From NCBI RefSeq assembly GCF_028583425.1, contig NC_072801.1, positions 62,015,766-62,079,765 on the forward strand: DNA of 64,000 bases, written 5' to 3'. The notes beneath the pieces were generated by a model that saw nothing but the letters and a program-made list of their open reading frames with translations, did no database searches and was not told where the DNA came from. How positions within the stretch are numbered: position 1 is the stretch's first letter; every line of letters starts with the position of its first letter. Shown here piece by piece: positions 1 through 12,978 of this stretch. The stretch comes from Eublepharis macularius (lineage: Eukaryota; Chordata; Lepidosauria; Squamata; Eublepharidae). The translations under genes were made by a program, and so were the position numbers.

Positions 1-2689
1 ATCATCTTTGGATTTCCGAGCAATGTCATGGTTTTCTCCCTCATTGTGTACACCCTGGGATTGCCAAACTAGACCCCCAAGCCCCCTTCAATTTGCAAAG
101 AATGCAGGAATCCTTCCTGCCCTGACCCACTGGTATGTTGTGGTTCCGAGCATACCTTTTCCCTTTAAACCATCCTTCTGACTGTATCCCAGAGAATATG
201 GGGTATTGCCACCCACTCCCCGGAGCTCTGCCACTTAGGCTTCTCCTCCTGACCCCCATCTGTCCCGTATTCCTGTACTGCTACTGCCCTCCCCACCTCC
301 ACCCCCAGCTCCCAACAGTCCTGGCTTACTGGGTGCCCTGAGTTCTAACAAGTTCTCTTACTTTCTCACCCTGTCAGTGGATTTTCACTCCTTCCTTCAG
401 ATTTAATGAACACCTCCGAGCAGCAACTGACAGGTAATTTAGTTTTGCCCTCCGCAATGTCAGGACTGGGGCCAGGATCTGAGACCTTGGGTCGCCTGTC
501 GGGTAACCCAAAGTCCCCTTTGCAGGCTTTAGAGGCATCCCTGTACAAGCTTAGGATCCATGCACAAACAAGGGGTCGCCTCCCCCACTTCCCAAAGGCA
601 GCTGCATTTCTCCATGAAGTCTGGCAACGGATCTTCTTCGTTTTGGTTTTGTGCTAGGACTCTGCCTGCTTTCATCCTTTTTGACCTCAGCTGTCATAGA
701 GCCTCTCTGTCGCTGTAAGAGAGAAAAAGTCTTCCAAGCTCCTATCCCTTGAAGGTCTGGCCTGGAAGCACCAGATGCAGAAAGGGCCAGGGATGGTTGT
801 TGGGGGCTTTGGGCGTGGCAGGACCAAGGCCACGATGTATTGTGTGGATATAGAGGTCCAGGGCTTGTGGCTGGGCCTGTCACTTCCATTCAGGCTCAGA
901 TGACCGAATTGCAGAATCGTCAAAGGTGAGTCTGTGTCTGTGGTCAGTGGGTCTGCACTTTTCTCTCTTTTTTTTCTGTGTTCAAGAGCTCAAATTTTTC
1001 CTTGGTAGGGACATTCATAAGATCACCTCATTTTTTTTTATTCCATAAAAGCCCATCTGGACTCACTGGTCTGGGTTGTGTTTTCACATCCACAAATACG
1101 GAATGGAGCTGCCACTCAACGCTTTGCGGCTGATTCGCCAAAATCACTTGAGTGCATGGCCACGTTGCCCAAGTGCCATTTAGCAGCTCCCCAGGACATT
1201 CTATTCCACCTACCATCTCAGAAACACACTCTCCACAGAGCCAGAACAAGGTTGATTTTCAGACACAAAAGGTGCCGCCACTCAGGCTTGTCTGGTATGA
1301 AATCTCTTGTGCCAGATCCCAGCTTGCTCAGTGTGGTTTGCAAGTGGTGAGGAACATGCACTTGGTACGTGCACAGGGACTCCTTAGAATTACCTATGCT
1401 AGAACAGGAGCTCAAACACACCTTGCATTTTGCAGAATCCTGGGAAGGCAGCCCAAGCCTCTGTTGCTGCTCACACTGGAGAGAAGGGGACGGATTTTGC
1501 ACTTCTCCCTCGCAGGGGGAATGAGCCAACAGGCAGAGCCAACACCACTGTCCTTTCTGCCCTGGCACAACCCCCCCCCCCCCGCCAACTCTGTATGATC
1601 AAAGTGAGTGAATAACTGCTGCATAGTGCTAATGCCGAAGGCTGCAACAATATGCCAAGGCCTAAAATATCTTGAAACAGAAACATACTTGAAAGCAACA
1701 TTTTCTAAGATCCCCTTAAAAATGAACATTTGCTGTATAAAGATGGAAAAAAACAATAACATCTTGAAAGTGACAAAGGGTAGACCAGGAAGAGCTTAGA
1801 CATGGGGGAAGAGGGGGGAAAGGCTCTGGTGCAGAGCCCTGGGGTGTGGGGGGGGGGAGGTAAAAGGTGCTGAATTTCACATTAATTTCATGCCACCTGC
1901 CACATCTTTGGTTGATTATGAGGTCTCTCATTCACTTATATTATATAACATACATACAGTGAGGGCCCACAAAGAAGGAACTATGAAGGGGAGGAAGGTT
2001 TGGAAATCTGCCTCATTCCCCCACCCCCACCCCAATTTCCCCCCTCAGGATTGTTTAAGCTCTCCACATCTTAAGCGGGCCAATTTCCACCACTGCCCCC
2101 TTTAATGGCCTCTCCCGGATCAGCTTCAGCCCTCACCAGGCTATTTTTGAGGGTTTTCTGCCTTTCCCCTTTGATTAATCTGCAAAGTCTTACCATTTTA
2201 TGTACCTGGAGACTTCCTATGTTGAGACCCCAACCATGTTGGTGGATGGCTCCATTGTATGGCTTTCATTATCCACACAACCAAATTTACTGCTAGATTT
2301 ATAGTGATATACATAACATGCATATTTTATGTCTTCCTGATGATGAAAGGCTGAAGAATTTGAGAGTTGAGTTTAAGTTGAGAGTATGACGATTTTTACA
2401 AAAGTACGCCCGGTATAAAGAAAGTGGAAAGAAATCCCTTGAGGTATGAGTGATTACTCCTTCAGTAAAATCTTGAACTTTATCATTGGTTAATTCCTAA
2501 CAGTTTCTATAACCTCTCAGGTTTTGACCTTCACATTATCTTAGCATGGCCTGGAATTCTTTGAACTGTTACCATCAGACAAAAATGGTTCACTTTTGGC
2601 TGGACTGTGCCATCTTAGTTTAGGAAGTGGCAAATTAGATGAGGGCACTGTGGGCATGACTGAGCATTTTCTGGAGCAGTTAAGTACCA
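1..2689. other. unassigned sequence
   Basis: Short open frames on both strands, none with family features. Pyrimidine-rich and poly-G tracts only. No gene or clear repeat seen. Confidence 0.5.
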
Positions 2690-3330
2690 TTCAGAAATGT
2701 TTTATAAAGGATCTATCATCGAGCTTGTAGAAGGTTCAGAAAATGTCAGCTGAAATGATCAGAGGGACAGAGCATCTTCCCTATGAAGGAAAGCTTATAG
2801 AAAAGAGACAACCAAGCCAAGGGGGGATTGTGATGGAGGATTATAAAATTATCAACATTCTAGAGAGAGTGTGAACAGAAAGAAACTGTTTTCTGTGTTT
2901 CTCAAAGCATGAGAACTCTGGGTCATCCAGTGATGTTGACTGGCAGAAGGATTAGAAGAAGCAAAAAAAATAAATAAAAGTATTTCTCGGAACACTGAAT
3001 GCAGCTATGGAATTCATCACCACAAGACGTGGCAATGAGTCTACTCTCAGATGGCTTTTTAAAAGGATGAGAAAAATTCTCAGAAGGAAAGTAGGTCTAG
3101 CAATAGCTGATAACCAGGGTAGTTGGGAATGGAAGTGCCGGATCCAAAGGCAGCATCACCCCAATTCTCAAGTATGCAGGACAACTGGACAAGTAACACA
3201 AAAGCTCTCTCGATCATGTCCAGGTTTATGAGTTTCCAAGGGGTATCTCACTAGGAACTCAGCGTCCAGCTAGGTGGGTCTTTGGTCTGACCCAGCAAAG
3301 CAGTTCTTAGTTTCATACATTCCAGAGCAA
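2690..3330 (+). mobile_element. CR1-like LINE 3' end, old
   Basis: Shows the decayed CR1 tail pattern: gaattcatcaccacaagacg, then agatggctttttaaaaggatgagaa and finally ggtctttggtctgacccagcaa. No open frame survives. Confidence 0.6.
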
Positions 3331-3975
3331 TTCAGTTTCACCTCTAATCTCTAGGAAAGGCTACACTAGATGTGATGCTGGGAGATCTGTGAACAGATCT
3401 TTGCCGTGTTTTAAAGGGAAATAGCATCTGCATTTCCCATCTCCTGATCGGGATTGTAGCGAGAGGGTTTAATTCTCTGAAGTGTTGCTGATAAAATCCT
3501 CTCCCCTTTCCATGCACTATTCGCTCTGGCCAAAAAGACAGTAAAATGTAGAGAACTTGGGAGGTGTCTTTTAAGTCTTCTAGTCGTTCCCAAGAAATTC
3601 ACTTTAAACTTCTTTGGAAGCTAATCTGTTCTTCTCGCGCCTGAGGCTCCTGCAGTGGTATTCCAAGAGTACTTCTATGAAACTGTGGGACTGTCAGGGG
3701 CTGCTCAGTCATAAATTGGACAAAGGTGGACAAACCAGCGCCCAACTTATTACTGAGCAGTTCCTTGTAGGCTTCTTGGCCACCACTGGCTTACAACTAA
3801 TACAGTAAAACAAAGCCATTAAAAAACAAGCTGATGTCATTTAAACAGCCATGGCATAAAAGCATAAACAATAGATTGAGCGGCCCAAATTGATCCTCAG
3901 GCCAGAAGCAGACCATAAAGCACTTAAAAAGACACACCCCTTTCGTTAAAAGGAATGTTTTAGCATTTTGCCTAA

Positions 3976-4700
3976 ATGAAAGTAAAGCAGGAAGCAGGTG
4001 AACCTCTCAGGGGATGGCATTCCAAAAGTAAGGTGCCACCACTGAAAAAGCCCTGCTGCCAGTCACCACCTGTGTCACCTCTAAAGTGGGTGCATAGAGT
4101 GCAGGGCTTCAGAAGACGATCTTCACTGATGGGCTGGACAATATACATGGAGGTGATCCTTCAACTATCCTGATCACAAGCCTTGTACAGTAAGACCCAG
4201 GAAAGATAAGTGTTGGGTTTTGCAAGTGTCATCTCTTCAGTCATGAAACGGTTACACTGAAGTTTCTGTAAGCTAATGATAGCAAGGTGAGCAAAGAACC
4301 AATTAGGTGTAGAATAGACTCTTCCCACCAATGAAGGGGAGGTCTTATTCTTAATGAGGTGACCTTAAGGTTGACTATTGGCCAACTATATTGGAGATAG
4401 TTCATATTATCCTGCACCTACGAAAAGGAGTCAAGAGAGACAGCACGACAGAATAATGCAGCATCAGACACATGTATGTTTATTCTGCTCAAAATCCAAC
4501 AGTAAGTAAAGATAAGAACCGGCAGTTTCAACTGTGTCCAATTTAGGCATCCAGAGCAGATCTTTCAGCCCAGGGGTGAATCCAGCCCCTGTATCCATTC
4601 CAGACCCTGACAATAAGCTGCCTGCCGATATTTTGGACCCCACGTAAAGCGCATTATAGTAATCGAACCTGGATGTGATCAGAGCATGGGTCACTGTGGC
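3976..4700 (-). repeat. LINE-like repeat, decayed
   Basis: The pattern gccaccactgaaaaagccct and, near the end, cgcattatagtaatcgaacc plus gcatgggtcactgtggcc is shared with 47980-48960. It is a family common in squamates that I cannot class with certainty. Confidence 0.45.
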
Positions 4701-4705
4701 CAAAC

Positions 4706-4795
4706 CCTTGGAAAGGGGGATTAGACAGATTCATGGGGGTCCATCAGTGACTACAAGCCATGGTGACTAAAGGGAATCGCTACATTCACAGACAG
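4706..4795 (+). mobile_element. CR1 fragment
   Basis: Carries ggaaagggggattagacagattcatggg, a signature of the CR1 3' end. Confidence 0.5.
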
Positions 4796-4915
4796 TATAC
4801 TTTGAAATACCAGTGCCAGGAGGCAACATCAGGGGAAGGCCTTGGCCTCTACGCCCTGCTTGTTGGCTTACCAGGGCAACTGGTTGGCCTCTGTATAAAT
4901 GAGGATGCTAGACTA

Positions 4916-5175
4916 AGCCAGTTTGGTGTAGTGGTTAAGAGCGGCAGGACTCTAATCTGGAGAGCCAGGTTTGATTCCCCACTCCTCCGCTTGAAGCCAG
5001 TTGGGTGACCTTGGGTCAGTCACAGCTCTCTCAGAGCTCTCTTAGCCCCACCCACCTCACAGGGTGTTTGTTGTTGTGGGGATAATAATGACATACTTGG
5101 TAAACTTCTTTGAGTGTGTGTTAAGTTGTCCTGAAGGGTTGTATATAAATTGAATGCTGCTGCTGTTGTTGTTAG
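4916..5175 (+). repeat. Sauria SINE, full length
   Basis: tRNA-derived head with A box (tagtggttaagagc) and B box (ggtttgattcc), the ccacctcacagggtgtttgt body and a BovB-like tail (gtcctgaagggttgtatataaattgaatg). Ends in a tgttgttgtt repeat. Confidence 0.85.
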
Positions 5176-5377
5176 ATGAACCAACAATGCTCTTATATAA
5201 AAACGGTTCCTGAGAATTTCAAAAGCTCCTAGGCAATTGAAAAACATTTTTCTTCACAAGAATGAAAGCCCACCCTCTCCAAATTCAGCTTAGTTTTCAA
5301 AAGGATATTCTGTTGCCTCTCTTGTTCCCTGGACAATTTGGGACCAGGCCTACAACCTTCACTTCCCAGAAGCTCAG

Positions 5378-5525
5378 CAAGATTTGAGCCCGGTGGCAAC
5401 TTAGAGACCAACTAGATTTTCCGGGTATAAGCTATTGAAAGCCAAACCTCCCTTCTTCAGAGCTTTGACTCTCAAAAGCTTCTACCCTGAAAATCCTGTT
5501 GGTCTCTAAGGTGCCACTGAACTCA
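5378..5525. repeat. inverted pair of hammerhead-like repeat
   Basis: Two diverged copies of a family ending in 'gttggtctctaaggtgccac' lie head to head: a minus-strand copy at about 5378-5444 and a plus-strand copy at about 5455-5525. They meet near a gaag/cttc centre. The related repeats at 12908, 13866, 15750 and 24088 share the cttcttcag...aaagctt...ggtgc(c/t)actgg layout. Confidence 0.5.
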
Positions 5526-5917
5526 AATCCAGCTGTTCTACTGCAGACCAACTGGAGTACCTACCTACCTGAAGAGATAATTTGGTACCAATGAAGTCCA
5601 AGAGAGCAGGGAACAAAATGAGTTTCAGTTCAACTTCTCTTTGTCAAAACTCTTGTCTCCCTCCCCCCCTTTCACAGTCCACTCCAGCAGGTGACTTCTC
5701 TTTTGAATAATTTACACCTGCACTTAGCATGACAGAAGGTTTGCTGGCCTGACAGTTTGTCTGAATGAATTATGACTTTCATTATGTCAGGGTGGACTGC
5801 GGAAGAAACGTGCCCCCTGCAAGACCTCTGCTCCTGCAATGTAGGACAGTCCCCCTACTGAGCACCCCCACCCTGCACCCCTTTCAGGGTCCTTCAGTCC
5901 AATTGTTTGATTTACAC

Positions 5918-5981
<64 letters not shown>

Positions 5982-6764
5982 GCCCCTCCTGGCAGACGAC
6001 GTGACAAGTGCAGCTCTCATCTTGCTAGAAAATTTCTAATTAATTAGGTTTATTTATAACAAGAAATAAACAAACATCGTCCAGAAAAGAACAGGGCAGG
6101 GCACGCAAGATTTGATAAACTGTACTGAGAAGCAGATGGTGCTAAGGCTGAGAGCCAGAATGCATGGATTCCCTTGGGAGCAGAGAACAAGGAATGTGGG
6201 GCGAGTGGGTTAGAGCAAGGAAAGGAGCCAGGAGCTATGCTTCCTGGTTTGGGGGGGGAGGTGTCAAAACAAGACCTAGTCATTTATAGCTGGGACAGGG
6301 GAGAGAATTAGGAGTCCACTCTGGAGGAAGGGCTGGGGGGGGGGGGCGGTGGCGGTGTTGAAGCCAGATGCCCTGTCATGCTAGCTGGGGCAAGAAGAAG
6401 GAACTTGGGAGCTAGGATTTTTGCGTTTTTGCAATTAAGCATCTCCACCATAATTTTTGTTTGTTTTAAAAATAGCCCTAAAGAATCATTGTGTGCGCGT
6501 TTCTTTGTTTGTTTGTGTCACTTATACCCTGCTTTTCTCCTAAAGGGGGACCCAAAGTGGCTTAAGATGGCCAGGCCCATCAAAAGATCCAGAAAACAAC
6601 ATCTTGTGGCCCTTTAAAAACAAAACGTTGTGATGTCACCTCTGCTGTAGCCCGAGCAATCTTGTGGCACAACAGCATCGGTTGGTCTTTATGGTGTCAC
6701 AAGACAAGGCTGGAACAGATTTACACCACTGCCCTTCTGGAATGCGTCTATCTGGAGAAGGGTC
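5526..6764. other. unassigned sequence with CT microsatellite
   Basis: Apart from the CT run and a SINE-tail-like piece near 6515-6570, nothing was recognised. Confidence 0.45.
5919..5978. repeat. (CT)n microsatellite
   Basis: Uninterrupted run of about 30 CT units. Confidence 0.95.
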
Positions 6765-6767
6765 TTA

Positions 6768-6968
6768 GAGCCAAGCTACAAGTGACGCCTGACACAGGTT
6801 GGACACTTGGCAGCTTCCTCAAGTTTTGATGGGAAATGTAGGCGTCCTGGTTTTACAGCTTGGCTCTCCATTACAGCTGCAAGCCCAGGATGCCTACATT
6901 TCCCATCAAAACTTGAGGGAAGCTGACAAGTGTCCAACCTCTGTCAGGCGTCACTTGTAGCTTGGCTC
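6768..6968. mobile_element. 201-bp MITE with TTA target duplication
   Basis: Inverted arms start GAGCCAAGCTACAAGTGACG and run about 80 bases each. TTA lies directly outside both ends (6765-6767 and 6969-6971). Long arms and a 3-bp TTA duplication point to a Harbinger-like nonautonomous element. Confidence 0.75.
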
Positions 6969-6971
6969 TTA

Positions 6972-8883
6972 GCAGAGTCAAGCAACGAGGAGAGTGGGAG
7001 GCCGGCCCTGGGAAGGCCTGGAGGAGGGGGAGAGAGAGAGAGAGCAAGAGTTTGAAAGGCGCTGAGCGTCTGTATGTGATGCCAGGAACCAGGCCTGGGT
7101 ATGGGGCCTTCTGGGCATGGAACATGAAGGGCAGACTCCTAGACGCTCTGCAGTGCGGCTGGAAGGGCTCTTAGGCCTCGCACAGCTGCATAACAGGTGG
7201 GAAGTTTTTCCTTTGTTGTGGCCTCACCAGAGGGAAGCAGCACCTGTTTCATATCTGACCGTTGCCCAGGTTAAAGAGGCAGGCAGAAAAGGTAGTGAGG
7301 TGGGGGACTGAACCTGCTCTCCTTGGAAATCATTGCAGAAGGCAAATACTCATGAAAAAGAGCTACAATGTTTGACAGGGGCGAGGGAAATTGTACCTGT
7401 TGTCCTCGAAAATAATTGCAAAAGGGAAAAGAGCTGTAAGGTTTGAAGCACACTGGGCTATTTTCCAATCATAAAACCAGTCTTTTGGAGGCGTATTTGT
7501 TTTGTTTCAGTTTTGGCCACAGACGGATGCAACTCTCTTGCCTCAGGACACAGATTAAAGCAATAAGGCCCTTGTCCCAGGAGAAAGGATGGCTCTCCTA
7601 GTGATGTGGGGAAGGATGCTGGCCCTGGTGGAGTGGAGGAAGGAGATGGAGGGGGGCACTCGGAAATCTCTCTGCCCTGCCACTCTAATATGCCTTATTC
7701 CAACTGCACCTTTCACAGCACAAGACCGCTTATCTCTCGGCTACACAAAGCCAGTGGCTGCTTGGCTTCCTGGAGCAGTTAAGGCGCAGCATCTTTGGGG
7801 GGGGGGGGGGCTGGGAGATCAGCACAAGAATGAAAATAAAAGCACCTCCTAGCTGTTGCTGTGCCGTATTCCCTAAACAGATCAAAGCATCCAGAACCTG
7901 TTGTGCTTCTCTACAGCAATGCGCCCGTCCAATGCCTGCCAACATGGATGGTGCGCTTCCCCACCAGCGCTTTGTCCATCTAGGGATTCAGCCCTTGATT
8001 GGGTTCTCCCCTCTTCCCTGCACTCTCCATCTCCCCATAGCATTTGCACTTGTTGTGTGCACACCAGCACGTTCCCCCCTCCTTTATTTGTTCCCATCCA
8101 AGGGGCAACGGGTCTTGTTTACTCGTCTAGGAACAGAACATCTGGAGCGATTGGAGTTTAATTACTGCACTTGTCACTGGCATCACCACGGATACAGGCA
8201 GCAGCAGTGGGGGGGGGGAGCCGGCCGAGAGCATGAGATAAATAGATTAGTGTGGGATAGAGAGTAGAAAAATAAATAGGAGAAAGGGACCCAGGACACC
8301 TTACTAAAAGTCGCCTCACCCCAGATGTTGGTGTCTCCTGGCACTGGGCAAAAAAATACCAGCAGAAACTTTTTTTCTCCACTACCCACTGGGCTCAGAA
8401 GATGCTGCATGAACGGTTTAGGAAGCTACGAAACAAGAATCTTGTGTTCTCTGGAAAAGGCATATGGAGCAGGTACCGAGGAAGCAGCTTAAGAGGCTGA
8501 TTTGTTTGTTACACAGTTCTCAGGTTGTCTCTGGGTTTCCCATCCTGGGCTTTCTGTCACACATGATTTGCGGATTTTCCTCAATTCCCCCATGCATGGT
8601 ACCCGATTCAGATTGGGAATGTACCACACAGCTTCCCAACCTGAAATGGTCCCAGGGGGACTGCTTACCTCGTTGGGGAAAGGCACATTTATGACACACA
8701 GACAGGATGGGAAATCTAGACACAACCTCTAAACTCTATAACGAACTCTTGGGATTATTGAAAAAGACAGTGAGATAAAGGATTTCTGGATTCTTTTGGA
8801 GTTTGCTTTGGTAGTCTGCTGGGTAGTGTTTCCAACTTTAGAAAATCATCTACCTCCATTTTCACTTTGCTAAATTTTTAATA
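6972..8883. other. unassigned sequence
   Basis: No gene or repeat recognised; poly-G tracts at 7797 and 8209. Several overlapping short frames, all without features. Confidence 0.45.
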
Positions 8884-8891
8884 CCCTCACT

Positions 8892-9263
8892 CAGAGCATT
8901 TTTTCAGCTGGAACGTGGTAGAACGGAGTTCCAGCACCTCTTGAAAATGGTCACATGGCCTGTGGCCCTGCCCCCTGATCTCCAGACAGAGAGGAGTTTA
9001 GATTGCCCTCCACGCCGCTCCAGTCAGATCAGGGGGCAGGGCCACCGGCCATGTGACCATTTTCACCAAGGGCAATTTAAACTTTAAAAAACTCCCCCCT
9101 TGCTCCACTGACCCAAAGTGACATCATTGTGCGGTCCTAGGAGCATGCACACACTTTGCGCATGCACATGTGGTACCAGGGGCACCACCTCCCACCAAGA
9201 GTTGCCCCCTGTGCTGGCAACCCACTGAGTTCCACCACCTCTTTCCCCAGAAACAAAGCCCTG
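8892..9263 (-). mobile_element. hAT-like MITE, CAGGGCTTT family
   Basis: Reverse-oriented relative of the element at 17373-17623, sharing gaaaatggtcacatgg and ctgatctccagacagag. The terminal CAGAGC...GCCCTG pair is flanked by 8-bp near-duplicates ccctcact/ccctccct (8884-8891 and 9264-9271), typical of hAT insertion. It is more diverged and carries extra internal sequence. Confidence 0.65.
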
Positions 9264-9271
9264 CCCTCCCT

Positions 9272-12200
9272 TAACTTAGAGACCTCACCGGTTTACCTGT
9301 CATCTACATCCCTTGAGCTCTTTCCTTCCAGACTGCATACACTCATGTGCCATTTACACACACACATACAACTGACTTTCATTCCTCACACTTGCCCTCT
9401 GATTCCTGCCTCTTGTGCAGCTGTCAAAGGCCACAGGAATAAAATGTCCCTTAGAGGACTCCAGGGATGGGGGAGCTGTGATCCATGACTTCTGGGATTT
9501 CTGTGAGCGGAGTGGAATCTGGTGGATTAGAGCATGGGCGGGAATACTCAAAGCCAGGACTCCTGGGTTCTCCAGGAGGAGGATGCAGAATGCAGTTTAA
9601 TTTGCATTGTGCCTGGAGCTGTGTGTGTGTGGAGGGGATGTCCCTGTGGTGCTAAATGGCTAACCAAAGACCAGGGGAACCATAGCAACCATTGCTACCT
9701 GCCATTAGGGCACCCGACACTGTGTGTGCCTATATCTAAGAGTGATGGTTCACTTTACAGGCAGCACATCCCTGTAGCCTATGCAGCAGCAGAGTGGGTG
9801 CAAATCATAATGCATCCATGTATTCATGCAAAGCTTATGTGTGAACACATGTGGACAGGAGGGAGCAGAAACGAGAAGGGAAGCGACATCTTACTGGTCT
9901 CAGTGTGTCTGTACATCTGGGGGCATTAAAATAATACTGGGATTGTGTGTATGGTGTCTCATTTGTGATAATTTGTGTGCGCGCACGCACACGCACATGT
10001 GAACAAGAAAGATTTAAATACAGGCTGCAATGTATCTGTTTTCAATGTGTATGCTAGAGCTATTGGGTATTTGTGAAAGAGAAAGAGGGCCAATGAGTAC
10101 ACGCAATCACATAAGAACAATCTTTTGGTGGTACTTTATCTGCCAAGGTTACACATCACTGTGTGTACATGACTGTCTGTTACTGTGCACATGATACAGA
10201 TTGCCTGCATGGTTGTATGTCTGGAAATAGAGATTATTGCAGATGTCCATATATTTGTGTGTGATGGTTATTTCTTACTTACGGTGTTGTACATATGCAC
10301 AACTCAAACTTCTAACCTTTGTAAGCATATATACATTTAATAAGATATACCGATTTTTATGACCATGATAGCGCGTTAAAGCTGAAATGGGCCCATTAAT
10401 TCCTGCTCTTCTTTTGAGACTGTTTTCCATCATTCAGATCTAATCTATTAAATCACCCCCATTCTCTCTCTCTTATGCATACCTGATCTAATCCACTAGA
10501 ATGTATTCCCTCTCAGAGAAGGACTACACTTCCCACCTCTCAGTCCTATTGCCAATACCTTCTAACTTTACCGCCTGCCTAAAATTTGTCTCAACCTCTC
10601 TCTCTCTCATAGCCTTTAGCCTCACATGCCACACTACTGTGAAATGTTTCCAAGGACTCAGCCTTTAATTAAGTGACCCCAAAGGCTGGGCAAATCCCTT
10701 CTTCCGGAGAGGAAATCTCCAAAAGATCCCTGGGAGATCCTTCCCCCACATCCCCAGAATTCTGGGGCAGGAGGGGGGATTTCCAGAGGCTGAGTTTTGC
10801 TTATTAACTGGCTGGCTGGGCAATAGCAGGACGAAGCAAGTGGGAATCAACTCAGATGTAGAGAAGAAGAGAGCAGAGTTGAGGGGTATGAATGGATAGA
10901 GATTTGCAAACGGAGAAAGGCAGGAATCCTAGCTCTTGGTCCCTTTTACTTTAACCCACTCCGCTCCGCTCTCAGTCAGAAAACTCAGATATTTTGGAAT
11001 GTCACCCTTGCGACAACATACACGTCTCATTTGCGGCTTTAACCTAAATAAACCACCCCCATTCATTCTGGAAAAAAGAGAGAGCAGCAGACCTCTTGTA
11101 TCTTCAGCAGTTGTGTAGAAGAGGGAATTCCTGCTGGGAGCTGCACTTCTTCTTTCTTGTACACAGCTATTAGGATATGTCTGTGACATCTGGTCCTACG
11201 ACCCTCACACAGTCTCCCTGCGCCTTGGCTCCTCCACCCGCTCTATTGGAACTCATTAGCCTCCCTCCTAGAGTGCTCAAATGTGCAAGAGGACAGGGCT
11301 CCAAGTGGCCCAGAAGAAGAAATGTGGACAAGTTCTTAAAGGTACAGGAGCCCAGGCTAGCTATCCTTGGCATCCTTCTGGCAGCTTCCATGAACTTTAT
11401 AGGAAGTGTCATTAACCCCCTTGTTCTGTGCCTCCTTCCAGAAAAATAACGGGATTGTGGCCTCCAGTCTCTCTTTCCCCTTCAGGAAATACACCAAATG
11501 AACCTACTAGGCATCACCCCCTTCCAAATATCCCTAGTGGCATTTCCAGAAGTATACATGGGTGTTGTGGTCATTTAAGAGCGTGAGGAAAATGTCACTC
11601 TCCATGCAGCATGACTAGGCCTCATGCCTGTTGCCTAGGCATCCTGGCCCCTCTCCCTGCTCCAGCCCACCAACAGCGCCCCCGCCCCAGACAGTTCAAG
11701 AAGTCGTGACCAGGCAATACTGCGCTTGTGACATGGTGGCAAGACGCCAGGCCGCCTCGTCCAGATCAGCTTCCCAACGCAATGGGATTAGAGGCCTCAT
11801 TAGGGACGGATTTCCTGACCGAAGCGACTCGTTAGAGATAATGAGAGCCAGACAGAATCCAGGGGAGAAAGAGACACCCAAGGGAGAATGGGGTTTTACG
11901 TGTGGTATGTGTGTGTGTGGGGGGTGTCCTTTCTTCTCTGGGGAGCTCTGGTTCTGATCCAGAACAAGCCAGCTATGGCTCCCGCCGTCACTGCTGGTCA
12001 CCCGGGTCAGGTCAGAGCAAGATAAATTGGTAGCAGCTCCGACATGACACCCAAGTCCTTGAGTCCCGGCAATTTATTATTCATTAAAAGCCCTGCGAGG
12101 CAATCACCTTGGATAGAGACATCTGTCTGCATTTATGAGACAGCCCAGCGGTGGAAGGCATCCAGCACATGGGAGGAAAAGTGGGTGGGTGGAAGGTGTA

Positions 12201-12904
12201 TCTGGAGAGATGGATGGAGGGACTAGATCGCATTCTTAGTCATAATAATACTTAACATAGTGCATTCCAAGCATTCAAACACTTCCCATAAATTATCCCT
12301 GTCGCAGGTTTGTAAGTCAGGACATTGTCAAGAGGCCTATATTGCAAACTGCAATGGCTCGACTAAGGCCATCTAGGGGCTGAAGTGACTCCTGAACTCG
12401 GGACATCCCATTCTTGGTTATGAGGTCTAAATGGAACCTCCAGGTTCAATGGCAGTCTATTTCTGAATTGCCAGGACTAAGAGACAACCACAATTGCCTT
12501 TGTGCCCTGTTTATGGACTTCCCATAGGTATCAGGTTGGCTCCTAAGGGAAACAGGATGCGGTACTAAATGGCTCTTTTGACGGATCCAGCGGGGCTTAT
12601 CTTGTGTGCTTGTATTTGTCACCTTTACAGCTTGTCATAAAGTTGTCCATTCATGTATAGCAATTAAAAGCAGTCTTTGAGTAATATGTTAAGTGACCCT
12701 CAAGGCAAGGTGACGTTTACAGGGGCTCAGCTCTGGAACTCTGCTTTCAGTTGCCAGGTTTTGTTCCCAGAATATATGACATTCAAAGGAAAATGAGTTT
12801 GCATCTGAGCATGTGCAGAGTGTTTTTTTCTTCTCTACCCCAAGCAACTTTAGCAAGCCTATCACGCATCTCAGTTTAGGGTTTCTGGAACAAGGGCATC
12901 TGAT
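9272..12904. other. unassigned sequence
   Basis: TG/CA-rich stretch at about 9600-10260, then mixed sequence with the candidate conserved block at 11690-11860. No gene seen. Confidence 0.45.
11690..11860. other. candidate conserved noncoding element
   Basis: Unique, CpG-containing, repeat-free sequence with clustered motifs (gggattagaggcctcattag, cgttagagataatgaga). It reads like an enhancer rather than decayed repeat. There is no coding match; conservation has not been tested. Confidence 0.25.
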
Positions 12905-12978
12905 AAAGGAAGCTCTGACTCTTGGAAGCTTATACCCTGGAAATCTTGTTGGTCTCTTAAGGTGCTACTGGACTCAAA
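12905..12978 (+). repeat. hammerhead-like repeat fragment
   Basis: Shows the family layout: aagctctgactcttggaagcttataccctg, then gttggtctcttaaggtgctactggact. The core is degraded. Confidence 0.45.

Noticed and set aside
4916-5000. tRNA gene
   Set aside because: A and B boxes belong to the head of a Sauria SINE; there is no cloverleaf and the SINE body follows.
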